Shown: positions 1 through 6,109, counted from the stretch's first letter. The stretch: DNA of 9,109 nt from Pseudomonadota bacterium (GCA_030633645.1 DAOVRY010000012.1:1-9109); one strand, 5' to 3'. Program-made: numbers and translations. The notes: generated by a model not told the origin, from the sequence alone.

Positions 1-35
1 ACCTCTAAGGTGCAAAGGATAATTGGGATCGTAGA

Positions 36-102
36 ACGGTTGCGGTTGCGCAGATCGAAACGGTTAACGGTTAACGTCATACGAAACCAGCAGCGCAACC
101 GT
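36..102. repeat. inverted repeat pair flanking tandem repeats
   Basis: ACGGTTGCG at 36-44 is the exact reverse complement of CGCAACCGT at 94-102. The overlapping tandem copy CGGTTGCGC (43-51) can alternatively pair with GCGCAACCG (93-101). The interval contains CGGTTAA twice in tandem. The arms are 9 bases long and about 45 apart. The function is unknown; it could be an old recombination or insertion site. Confidence 0.45.
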
Positions 103-110
103 ATAACTTT

Positions 111-135
111 AGACGAAGCCAACATCGCTTCGTCT
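111..135. repeat. perfect 9-bp hairpin
   Basis: AGACGAAGC (111-119) pairs perfectly with GCTTCGTCT (127-135) around a 7-base loop. No T-run follows on either strand, so it is not a standard rho-independent terminator. It may still stop or stabilise the transcript of the gene at 339-572, or be a REP-like palindrome. Confidence 0.5.
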
Positions 136-171
136 CAATTAATGGAATATCATTTTTCTCCACTCGCCCGT

Positions 172-196
172 CCTCCGCAGTAGTCCGCTACGGAGG
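172..196. repeat. GC-rich imperfect palindrome (REP-like)
   Basis: CCTCC (172-176) pairs with GGAGG (192-196) and GTAG (180-183) with CTAC (188-191), closing a TCCG loop with a 3-base bulge. GC-rich palindromes of this build are commonly dispersed between genes in bacterial genomes. No T-run follows on either side. Confidence 0.45.
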
Positions 197-338
197 GTGG
201 ATCGGTTTGAGGCAGGGCTTCACTAGTAAGGAGATATCTCATTGAGTGTCGTAACACTGGCAATTGCTGCATCTCAGGACTCAACTATGAGGTTCCAGCA
301 AAAAGGAGGTTATCTATGTTTCACAGAGTTCTTATGAG

Positions 339-572
339 CTATTCTTTGGCTTTTGATGGTCTCGCACCTGGTTCAACAGTTGGTTGTCTTGCATCGTGAA
401 TCAGGCCGTCCATGGCCGCAAAATGTTCTTTATCTTCATCAGTGGCCAGGGCAACAAAATATGGCCAACCATCAAATCCATACTTTTTTCTACAATAGGC
501 CTTTACTTGCTTTTTTGTATCGGCTCTCACAAGCAACATCCCCTTTGTAAAGTTCACCCTATACAGTGGCAT
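339..572 (-). CDS. small hypothetical protein, 77 residues
   Basis: I do not recognise this family. The ATG start has an upstream AGGAG about 10 bases away (AAAAGGAG seen on the minus strand at about 583-590), which supports it as a real gene. The protein is small, soluble and basic in its first half. An amphipathic N-terminal strand-like stretch (PLYRVNFTKGMLLVRA) is followed by a lysine-rich helix (TKKQVKAYCRKKYG, about 19-32), a second strand-like piece (PYFVALA, about 37-43), an acidic segment (TDEDKEH) and a polar, proline-rich tail (about 63-77). This suggests a compact alpha/beta fold. There are no membrane segments, signal peptide or metal motif. It sits alone between repeat-rich DNA and an integrase relic, so a cargo or cassette-type origin is possible but is inference only. 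Confidence 0.6.
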   Translation of the reverse strand: MPLYRVNFTKGMLLVRADTKKQVKAYCRKKYGFDGWPYFVALATDEDKEHFAAMDGLIHDARQPTVEPGARPSKAKE

Positions 573-935
573 TTATTTTATTCTCCTTTTTTCAAGATGG
601 CGATGCAAATGAGGGGTCCGCTAGACCCATCTACTTCGGAAATTTTGGGGACGATCTCAAAGCTTGAAGCAACTCCCCCTTGTCCACGGCGATTTCGGTG
701 TATAGTAAAGGATATTTAAGATCTAGATTGCTATTCAGCCAAATATTTGTCCTGAGTATAGGAAAAGTTGACGTTAGTATTACCGTAAGAATATTGTTCG
801 GTAGCAAGATGATTTCAGGAGGGCTCTCTGTCTAATGGGTAATCCATCATTAGAGAATGATCTCTGAAATTGGCGATATCACGCGAACCACTGTGTTTTC
901 GATTAGTGCGGAAAATATATCTTCAGGAGGCTGAT
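573..935. other. intergenic region between the orphan gene and the integrase relic
   Basis: No coding region is supported on either strand. Visible items are the ribosome-binding site of the minus-strand gene (about 583-590), a possible plus-strand promoter (768-795), a 6-base inverted repeat CTAATG/CATTAG (about 833-854), an overlapping small hairpin AGAGA/TCTCT (about 852-865), and an AGGAGG (925-930) leading into the ATG of the integrase relic. If the relic was once an integron integrase, its attachment site would be expected here, but I cannot identify one. Confidence 0.4.
768..795 (+). promoter_or_regulatory. possible sigma70-like promoter upstream of the integrase relic
   Basis: TTGACG (768-773) is separated by 16 bases from AATATT (790-795), which matches the -10 consensus at four of six positions. 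It points toward the plus-strand relic starting at 936. The match is moderate and may be chance in an AT-rich stretch. Confidence 0.25.
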
Positions 936-1208
936 ATGGTCAAGTGTAAATTCTTGGATTGTAAATTCTTGGATACAATGGGGTATGTGCTTCGGACCAA
1001 ACATGTTGGCATCAGGACTCAGGAGGCACTTGTACGCTGGGTAAGAAGATTGATCCTGTTAATCAGCCGTAGGCTGCATAGTGATACCAAGGATAGTCGA
1101 GAAGTCGGGAGTTATCCAAATCGTAGTGAGCCTAATCCAGATCGAGGGCATTCTTTTGCAAGGCCAAATCTGTTTGCGCCTCCCTCAGATAAATCCCTTT
1201 TTCCATGA
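936..1208 (+). pseudogene. relic of an integron-integrase-like tyrosine recombinase (N-terminal domain only)
   Basis: The ATG at 936 has a textbook AGGAGG 5 bases upstream. From memory, the first 60 codons read like the start of IntI-type tyrosine recombinases: KFLD, then VLR-KH--IRT, then VRW-RR-IL, a charged RR-H stretch, and REVGSY where the family has an EV-AFL helix. This is the SAM-like core-binding domain that contacts DNA. Similarity ends near 1115. The frame then runs without resemblance to a stop at 1206-1208, overlapping the 3' end of the convergent Zn-ribbon gene. The catalytic domain with its Arg/His/Arg/Tyr residues is absent. The family motif HGKRHP is degenerate, and the start carries an in-frame 15-base duplication. 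An intact integrase of this type is about 320 residues. I read this as a truncated, decaying integrase; a very small unrelated protein is the alternative. Confidence 0.5.
945..974 (+). repeat. 15-bp exact tandem duplication
   Basis: TGTAAATTCTTGGAT occurs twice with no gap (945-959 and 960-974), so the integrase relic reads CKFLD twice. The unit is a multiple of three and keeps the frame. It looks like a replication-slippage event. Confidence 0.85.
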
Positions 1209-2550
1209 AGGGAAGACAAAGAAGCGTGGTATCTTTAAGTTGTAGCTGTGCCTTTTTTACTACCTCCTTTGTCCTCTTGTGTGTTTCTTTTGTCATTGAG
1301 TACAGGAGAACATGGGCCATCTCCTTGGCCTCGTTCAAGGGCAGCCAGATGTCTGATAGATCGAGTTCTTCTGTTGAATCGGGCTCACTTTCAGTAAATG
1401 TGGGCTGCATTTGGGTGAGCCGGGCTGCAAATTTATCGACAATAATCACATTCTTTATCCTGAACGCAGGTATATAAAAAGAGATATTCCTGTTCCTTAT
1501 TGCTTCCTGGTCCAAGACACGGGGTAGGGGGAAAAGGTCATAGAAATCCGTGAGCGTTTTGTATTCCCTGTCCGGTGTTTTGATAATTGCGTTAAGTCGC
1601 CAGAAGGCGAGGTATTTGAAATGTGTCTTTGCAGGTTTATCGTGCAGGGATATCTTGTAGGACACGGCGACGTAGGCGCCCCCTCTTTCCTGCCAGGCCC
1701 GGGAGCATGATTTACAGAAATGAATTGTCGTATGGGGCCGGAATGAAAACTCCCAGCCGCAATTAGGGCAGTTATAGGGAATAAAATTCAATGGCTTGTA
1801 AGGGATCTTACCTCCCAATGAACTGGTCTTGAGTTCATCTATATCCACGCTGCCCTTGATGACCTTGTGTGAAAGGGCATCAACAATGAGCATGGATTTC
1901 TGACCATCACTGTTGAGGGTGTAATAGTAGAACGGGAAATAAAGTAAAGAATACCGCTCACCTACCAACTCTGACGTGGCCATGTCCACTTGGAGTGAGC
2001 CACTGCCCCTTTGTTTGGTTATAGATCTTTGGGCATGGTCAATAGCCTCCTTAAAGGAGATGGTCTGTTTAGTGAGAAGGGACTCGTTGCCCATTTTTTG
2101 TTTGTTGAAAGGCCATATCTTCAGCGCTTGAACCCGGAGACCAAGGGAGAACAGGCCCCACTTAGAGGCATCAAAGGCAGGAAATGTGTGAACCCATGGG
2201 GCAGCCCTCAATTTTTTGAGGTCTTTCCACGATCTATCCCCACTGGGAGTTCTGAAATACTTTCTGCCGAAAATCCACTGAAAGACCATACCATTAACAC
2301 GCCAGTAAGGGGCATAAAGGAGATGATGTTCAGTTATGTTCTGTTTTTTGGGGTTCTTGGCTCCCAAGGCACGAACGAGGGCCTTTCCTACCTTTTGGGC
2401 GGTCTCCCGGGGTGAGGTGAAGAATGATTGAACCTGGTTTCGACCGGTGGGTTTGAGAGTTGAGCCGCAATAACGGCACCTGAAAACGGTATCCTCCTCT
2501 GCGAGGTCAACCTCGGCACCACATTGGGGACAATGAATTGCAATGTTCAT
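1132..2550 (-). CDS. double Zn-ribbon protein with repeated aromatic modules
   Basis: Counting from the TTG-started 481-residue frame (2577), Zn-ribbon 1 uses C16, C19, C34 and C37 and Zn-ribbon 2 uses C270, C273, C288 and C291. An aromatic module recurs, with the core Y-x-P/A-aromatic-aromatic or x-P-F: APYWRV (about 89-94), YFPFYYY (213-219), YLAFWRL (322-328), YIPAFRI (368-374) and possibly CLPFMEKGIYL (454-464). This suggests a duplicated ribbon-plus-module layout. There is no signal peptide and no clear membrane segment, so it is likely cytoplasmic. It lies about 75 bases downstream of the SPFH gene on the same strand and is probably co-transcribed. The place is comparable to Bacillus ydjG, another Zn-ribbon protein beside an SPFH gene, although YdjG is membrane-bound and this one is not obviously so. 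I chose the ATG at 2550 because the ribbon begins right after it; the TTG at 2577 is the alternative, and both have weak ribosome-binding sites. The biochemical function is unknown. Confidence 0.8.
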   Translation of the reverse strand: MNIAIHCPQCGAEVDLAEEDTVFRCRYCGSTLKPTGRNQVQSFFTSPRETAQKVGKALVRALGAKNPKKQNITEHHLLYAPYWRVNGMVFQWIFGRKYFRTPSGDRSWKDLKKLRAAPWVHTFPAFDASKWGLFSLGLRVQALKIWPFNKQKMGNESLLTKQTISFKEAIDHAQRSITKQRGSGSLQVDMATSELVGERYSLLYFPFYYYTLNSDGQKSMLIVDALSHKVIKGSVDIDELKTSSLGGKIPYKPLNFIPYNCPNCGWEFSFRPHTTIHFCKSCSRAWQERGGAYVAVSYKISLHDKPAKTHFKYLAFWRLNAIIKTPDREYKTLTDFYDLFPLPRVLDQEAIRNRNISFYIPAFRIKNVIIVDKFAARLTQMQPTFTESEPDSTEELDLSDIWLPLNEAKEMAHVLLYSMTKETHKRTKEVVKKAQLQLKDTTLLCLPFMEKGIYLREAQTDLALQKNALDLD

Positions 2551-2625
2551 GGAGGATCCCGCATCCGCTTGACTCAAAAACCTATTCTTGCTGAATGGTC
2601 AAAACCTGTAGAGTTGTGAGCATTC

Positions 2626-3744
2626 CTAACTTATCTTTTTCCCGCAGTTGTTACAAAAGATAGAACCGGGAAGGATCTTCTTTCGGCAATGGGGGCACTG
2701 GGCCTTAATCTTTTCTATCTTTGTGCCACAGAACATGCAGAATTTTGCCTCTCCAGGTAGATCCCTATCGCACTGAGGACACTTGTTTTCCATAACCATC
2801 TGGTTGCCGCATTGGGGGCAAAAGCGCGTGCTCGGATCGATCTGCGCATGGCACTTGGGACAATCTATAGTTGGAGCCTTTCCGGGCGCTGTTGCCTGCA
2901 TGGACTGATGAAGGATGCCTGGCATCATCATACCCAGGCCAGCACCAAGACCCAAACCCATACCCGAGCCAGCAGCAGCACCATCACCTTGTTGCCTGGC
3001 TGCGTCACCCATTGCTTTTGCTGCCTTGAATTTCATGAACTTATCCAGGTCGCCAACAGCACCCATACCACTTTTCTCATCAATCATCTTCTGGACTTCT
3101 ACGGGTGGGGTGATGGAATTGATGAAGAGATCCTCAAGAAGGATCCCAAATTTTCCAAAATCCTCCTGAACCCGTGCCTTGAGTGCCACCCCGAGTTCAT
3201 CGTAATACTGCGGTAGATTGAGGATGGTATCCAGTATTTCTCCAATCATGTCATTGAACCTGGATACAATGATCTCTTTGAGGTATTTTCCTGCCTGTTC
3301 AGTATTATAGGCACCCTGGGTTCCAACCAGCGTATTTATGAAAAGCAGCGGCTGAACTATCCTCATGGCATAGACGCCAAAAGCCCTGAGCCTGACGAGA
3401 CCGAGCTCGCTGTCCTTGAATGCGACCGGTTCCCTGGTTCCCCACTTAACATTGACAAAGCTCTTCAGATTCACAAAGTAGACCTCGGCCCGAAATGGGC
3501 TTTTGAAACCGTACGGTAGACTGAGAACCCTGGTCAGTATGGGAAGGTTAAGCGTTGAAAGGGTGTGCCTGCCAGGTCCTAAAAGGTCAAGTCCCTTGCC
3601 ATCTCTGAACAATACGGCTGCCTGATTTTCCCTAACAATTGTCTGGGCTCCAAATTTGATATCAGCAGAGCCCTTTTCAGGAATCTTATGTACCATTTCC
3701 TGTCCGGTCTCATCAAACCATTCCAATATCTCCATAAACACCAT
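2626..3744 (-). CDS. SPFH-domain protein with three C-terminal Zn-ribbons (YdjI/COG4260 type)
   Basis: The N-terminal pattern EILEWFDETGQEMVHKIP, followed by a GPGRHTLST segment (about 56-64) and an SPFH core to about residue 220, matches the stomatin/prohibitin-like family whose members carry a C-terminal Zn-ribbon. A helical stretch (about 210-250) leads to a Gly/Met-rich linker (about 257-276). Three tandem ribbons follow: C295/C298/C309/C312, C322/C325/C336/C339 and C350/C353/C364/C367. There is no cleavable signal or strong transmembrane helix, so membrane contact would be peripheral, as expected for YdjI-like proteins. In Bacillus the relative YdjI is encoded with PspA and takes part in envelope-stress protection; a similar scaffold role here is inference. 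The ATG at 3744 has an AGGGGG about 6 bases upstream; the ATG at 3735 (residue 4) is a possible alternative. A double-ribbon gene follows. Confidence 0.88.
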   Translation of the reverse strand: MVFMEILEWFDETGQEMVHKIPEKGSADIKFGAQTIVRENQAAVLFRDGKGLDLLGPGRHTLSTLNLPILTRVLSLPYGFKSPFRAEVYFVNLKSFVNVKWGTREPVAFKDSELGLVRLRAFGVYAMRIVQPLLFINTLVGTQGAYNTEQAGKYLKEIIVSRFNDMIGEILDTILNLPQYYDELGVALKARVQEDFGKFGILLEDLFINSITPPVEVQKMIDEKSGMGAVGDLDKFMKFKAAKAMGDAARQQGDGAAAGSGMGLGLGAGLGMMMPGILHQSMQATAPGKAPTIDCPKCHAQIDPSTRFCPQCGNQMVMENKCPQCDRDLPGEAKFCMFCGTKIEKIKAQCPHCRKKILPGSIFCNNCGKKIS

Positions 3745-3781
3745 GATAGCCCCCTATATGAACTTAGTTCGTTTCGCTCAT

Positions 3782-3800
3782 CCCCGCTGAAACAGCGGGG
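3782..3800. repeat. perfect 8-bp GC-rich hairpin
   Basis: CCCCGCTG (3782-3789) pairs with CAGCGGGG (3793-3800) across an AAA loop. It lies 38 bases upstream of the SPFH start codon. No T-run follows on either strand, so it is more likely a REP-like element or an mRNA leader structure than a terminator. Confidence 0.65.
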
Positions 3801-3807
3801 AGAATGT

Positions 3808-3829
3808 TGGAACAATGGAACAATGGAAT
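3808..3829. repeat. short tandem repeat, 8-base unit
   Basis: TGGAACAA occurs twice in tandem (3808-3815, 3816-3823), followed by the partial unit TGGAAT. It is probably slippage-prone intergenic filler. No function is suggested. Confidence 0.7.
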
Positions 3830-3927
3830 GCTGGGTTCTGGGAAACTGCGGCACTGGTCTATTGGCAAAACCCTGTTGACAAGGAAGTTAATGAATGAGA
3901 GGCTTCCTTTTAAGATGATCATTTTTA

Positions 3928-4020
3928 CCCCGTTAGATAAAATGCCTGAATAGCCATATCTATAGACAATCTGAAGCGAATAATAATGGCATATTTCAAT
4001 GATCACATTATTTAACGGGG
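3928..4020. repeat. MITE-like element with 13-base inverted repeats
   Basis: CCCCGTTAGATAA (3928-3940) is the reverse complement of TTATTTAACGGGG (4008-4020) except at one position. The arms enclose 67 bases with no coding signal. The outer flanks (TTTTTA on the left, CGGGC on the right) resemble the flanks of the palindrome at 8801-8873, so the two look like members of one family. It may be a non-autonomous element moved in trans. Confidence 0.55.
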
Positions 4021-4197
4021 CGGGCATTCCAGTATTCCGTTATTACAGGTGCGAGGCAATACGCAACAGCCTCAAAAAACTCCGTTAATTTTAATATGTT
4101 ATAGAATTTCCGATACTTTAGCTTACTTGGGAAATACTGTAAAGACCACAGTGTATTCCAGCAATGTAATTGGGTCGAAGCCCCTAATTTCATGATT

Positions 4198-4689
4198 CTA
4201 TAGAAGATTTTCTCGATCACCAATCCTTTTTTCAATCTTTAGAAGAAGATCCCGTACCTGTTCTAGTACAGTGGAGTCGATGTCTCCCTTGTTTCCAGAG
4301 GTTTTTGAAACCAAAGACCCAAGACCACCTATATCTTCCTTAAGGGAGAGGTCAAATTCAAATAGATCTGATAGGGCCTTTTCATCCACCTGACTTGGGG
4401 CAAAGACCCCGGCGTATCCCCTTGAGGCATACCTGATGGTTCGGGATAGCTTATCCATCTGCCTTGATATGTCATCCAACTCTTTAACAAAGGAAAATGA
4501 CCCTTTGCGAGATATGTCTGTCTTTAGCCTTTCCAGAGTTTCCATACAGTGTGCTAATTCGGTGCTGATATGATCTCTGAGTTTTTTGTCGCTTTCCCTG
4601 ATGGATTCTTTATCCTGGTACGAGCCGATTCCAGGCAAGACTCTGGCAGTTTTTGTCAAAATCTTGGCGACCTTCTCCTTGGTGCCCAT
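4198..4689 (-). CDS. small helical protein next to the SPFH gene
   Basis: The protein is 163 residues long, almost entirely charged and helical, with no cysteine cluster, signal peptide or membrane segment. From the chosen start, the N-terminal pattern PGIGSYQDKESIRESDKKLR (about 19-38) is followed by heptad-like helices (about 40-85), a signature RTIRYASRGYAGVF (about 83-96), and an acidic helical second half ending in LLLKIEKRIGD. I believe the GYQDKE and RYASxGYAG signatures mark a widespread uncharacterised bacterial family, but this is from memory. The ATG at 4689 is preferred because AAGGAGGG lies just upstream; the longer frame from 4734 adds 15 residues and lacks a ribosome-binding site. 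Likely role, by inference: a cytoplasmic partner or adaptor of the SPFH and Zn-ribbon proteins downstream. Confidence 0.75.
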   Translation of the reverse strand: MGTKEKVAKILTKTARVLPGIGSYQDKESIRESDKKLRDHISTELAHCMETLERLKTDISRKGSFSFVKELDDISRQMDKLSRTIRYASRGYAGVFAPSQVDEKALSDLFEFDLSLKEDIGGLGSLVSKTSGNKGDIDSTVLEQVRDLLLKIEKRIGDRENLL

Positions 4690-4781
4690 AATCCCTCCTT
4701 GTATCTTATGACCGGTTAGAGTAGTCTGGCTCATTGCCTGCGGTGTTTAAGCAGGTTGGGATTGGCCAGATCTATTGTTGG

Positions 4782-4809
4782 ATCATAACAAAAGCAAAAA
4801 TCAAGCCAA
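4782..4809 (-). promoter_or_regulatory. candidate sigma70-like promoter for the helical-protein gene
   Basis: Read on the minus strand, TTGGCT (4804-4809) is followed after 16 bases by TATGAT (4782-4787), which matches the -10 consensus at five of six positions. The start would be near 4775, giving a leader of about 85 bases. It lies just downstream of the cytochrome terminator, which fits a new transcription unit. Confidence 0.4.
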
Positions 4810-4877
4810 TCAATGGATCGAGCCGAAGCCCTGGAAGTGTGAGTCTGCGTCAAGCGGGTTAATGAGGCTGGGTGATC

Positions 4878-4914
4878 AAAAAAAAGGCCCTCCACCAAAA
4901 ATGGAGAGGAGGGG
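4878..4914 (-). terminator. rho-independent terminator of the cytochrome gene
   Basis: On the minus strand a GC-rich stem (CCCTCC at 4908-4913 pairing with GGAGGG at 4888-4893; CTCCA/TGGAG is an alternative inner pairing) is followed by GCC and eight T residues (complement of the A-run 4878-4885). It sits about 30 bases past the cytochrome stop codon. Confidence 0.75.
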
Positions 4915-4944
4915 ACGTGTTTTTTCTCGGTTCAAAGAAGGCTC

Positions 4945-6069
4945 TTAATAATAGGGATCACCATCATATCCGAGCTCTTTCCAGTTGAGGACATACGCAG
5001 TCTTTCCGTGGCAATCTTTACAACTAAAGGCTTGTTCTATCGGAACAATGGAGTGGGTTATGCTGAAATTGAAATCTTTGGTAACCAGGATAGCTTCCTT
5101 GTATTTTCCTTTCTCATATTTCCGCATCTCCTCAAGTGTGGTTTCTCCATCCTTATTGGTGTCTGCTGCCCGAACCTCAGGGACAATAACAACATCATCA
5201 AGTGAAGTGTCAGGTTTTTCAATAAACCAGGTTACCCTAACCACATTAAAGGGATAGATTTTTGATACCAGGTCGGTGGCCCCTAAAATAGGAAGATGAT
5301 CTAACTTCTTGCCAACGTACCATTTATGTTTTGGAATCCATCCTGGATTCCTCATCTCTGTTACGGATTTGCCGTCCTTGGTAAATTTATTCCAGTTTCT
5401 ACTCCTTATGGCCTCTCCCGGTCTTGGGCCGCTATGGCAAGTTACACATGCTATTCTCGTAACATGTTTGCTGTCCAGTATTTCACCTTCGTCAAGCCTG
5501 CTATGGGGCTTTTCCTCATGGCATTTCATGCAGGAAAGGGTCCCTTTCATGGTGTCCTCGGTTGTATCAATGGCATATCCCTTGGCGAACTGGTGATCAC
5601 TATGGGCATCTGCGAGTCTCTCATGACAATCATGGCACCTCATTCCTACTGCTATATGGATATCATGTTCTTCATCAAATACATCCCCTCTTTTGGAACG
5701 ATCCTTAACATGGCATTTTACACACTGGGCTATGGTTGGTTCCCCTTCACCATCCTTGGTCTTATGGCAGAGCAGGCAATCAGTCTTTCCGGTTGCTGGA
5801 TCCCGATACGTGGAGGTATGGCATTGACCACAATGTTCCTTCCATCCCCTGATCCTCCCCTGTTTTTCAAAGCTAAAATTTGGGAGGGCACACCACTTTT
5901 CCAACATGCCGAGACCATTGCCCCAGCCGCCGAGGGCCGGACTCTTTCCGAGTTGTCCATGATAGGAGCTTTCAACAACGTCTTTTGCCTGGGCACTCGG
6001 AAGATACAAAAAAAGGGCAAGGGATACCATGCTTAGGAGTATTACGCTGGGCTTCACTGCTTTCACCAT
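4945..6069 (-). CDS. secreted seven-haem cytochrome c with an EF-hand-like loop
   Basis: This is a periplasmic or exported electron-transfer protein. The first 28 residues form a signal peptide with a basic start, hydrophobic core and AQA-KD cleavage site. Seven CxxCH haem sites begin at residues 80, 98, 116, 145, 180, 208 and 350; further His residues (for example in HDIH, SDH, KPH, SKH and THS) could be distal ligands. Between haems 6 and 7, residues 303-314 (DTNKDGETTLEE) form a canonical-looking EF-hand calcium loop with D1, N3, D5, G6 and E12. The C-terminus (CKDCH, then LGYDGDP) recalls octahaem tetrathionate-reductase-like cytochromes, but only seven haem motifs are present and no Lys-ligated CxxCK is seen, so I do not assign a substrate. 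The start has GAGGAG 6 bases upstream. A promoter at 6110-6138 and a terminator at 4878-4914 make it monocistronic. Haem attachment would need the cell's cytochrome c maturation system, which is not in the window. Confidence 0.92.
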   Translation of the reverse strand: MVKAVKPSVILLSMVSLALFLYLPSAQAKDVVESSYHGQLGKSPALGGWGNGLGMLEKWCALPNFSFEKQGRIRGWKEHCGQCHTSTYRDPATGKTDCLLCHKTKDGEGEPTIAQCVKCHVKDRSKRGDVFDEEHDIHIAVGMRCHDCHERLADAHSDHQFAKGYAIDTTEDTMKGTLSCMKCHEEKPHSRLDEGEILDSKHVTRIACVTCHSGPRPGEAIRSRNWNKFTKDGKSVTEMRNPGWIPKHKWYVGKKLDHLPILGATDLVSKIYPFNVVRVTWFIEKPDTSLDDVVIVPEVRAADTNKDGETTLEEMRKYEKGKYKEAILVTKDFNFSITHSIVPIEQAFSCKDCHGKTAYVLNWKELGYDGDPYY

Positions 6070-6109
6070 TCACTTCTCCTCTTTTGTTTGGTCAAAATGA
6101 AACACTGGA

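Larger units (their letters stand above)
1..338. other. non-coding region rich in short repeats
   Basis: No convincing gene is visible here. It holds two short tandem repeats (GGTTGC twice at about 38-49, CGGTTAA twice at about 61-74), several inverted repeats listed separately, a perfect 10-base palindrome GAGATATCTC (231-240) and a small hairpin AGTGT/ACACT (245-258). A strong plus-strand ribosome-binding sequence (AAAGGAGG, about 302-309) precedes an ATG at 316, but the frame closes after 27 codons. The stretch lies downstream of the small minus-strand gene at 339-572 and resembles repeat-rich intergenic filler or remnants of mobile DNA. Confidence 0.5.
3745..4197. other. 453-base intergenic repeat island inside the SPFH cluster
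   Basis: No gene is supported. The region holds an 8-bp GC hairpin, an 8-base tandem repeat, a pair of 13-base inverted repeats about 67 bases apart, and an 11-base dyad GAACT-T-AGTTC (3760-3770) just upstream of the SPFH ribosome-binding site. Short open frames here have no ribosome-binding sites and read through the repeats. The island separates the small helical gene from its presumed partners. No good promoter for the SPFH gene was found in it. Confidence 0.6.

Noticed and set aside
1..338. Possible integron attC site downstream of the orphan gene
   Set aside because: I searched by eye for paired RYYYAAC and GTTRRRY cores and found only an isolated GTTGAGT on the minus strand without a partner; not enough to call.
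316..399. Plus-strand 27-codon frame after a perfect AAAGGAGG
   Set aside because: The ribosome-binding site is good, but the peptide is very short, unrecognised and antisense to the end of the 77-residue gene; there is not enough support to call it a gene.
384..719. Plus-strand 111-residue frame
   Set aside because: It is mostly antisense to the 77-residue gene, with no ribosome-binding site and no protein-like pattern.
3782..3800. GC hairpin as a terminator for the helical-protein gene
   Set aside because: The stem is strong but no T-run follows on the minus strand, so it does not meet the usual terminator pattern.
3764..4027. Minus-strand 87-residue frame between the SPFH and helical-protein genes
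   Set aside because: It runs straight through the hairpin, tandem repeat and inverted repeats, has no ribosome-binding site and no recognisable protein features.
4172..4184. GGGTCGAAGCCCC, resembling a tRNA T-arm
   Set aside because: The arm and loop do not fit a standard TTC-containing T-loop, and no acceptor, D or anticodon arms are found around it.
4008..4235. Minus-strand 75-residue frame overlapping the end of the helical-protein gene
   Set aside because: It has a TTG start without a ribosome-binding site, overlaps a real gene, and its C-terminus is encoded by the inverted repeat arm; it is probably a spurious frame in repeat DNA.
5326..6036. Plus-strand 236-residue open frame opposite the cytochrome
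   Set aside because: It is a shadow of the haem-rich gene on the other strand, without a ribosome-binding site or protein-like features.
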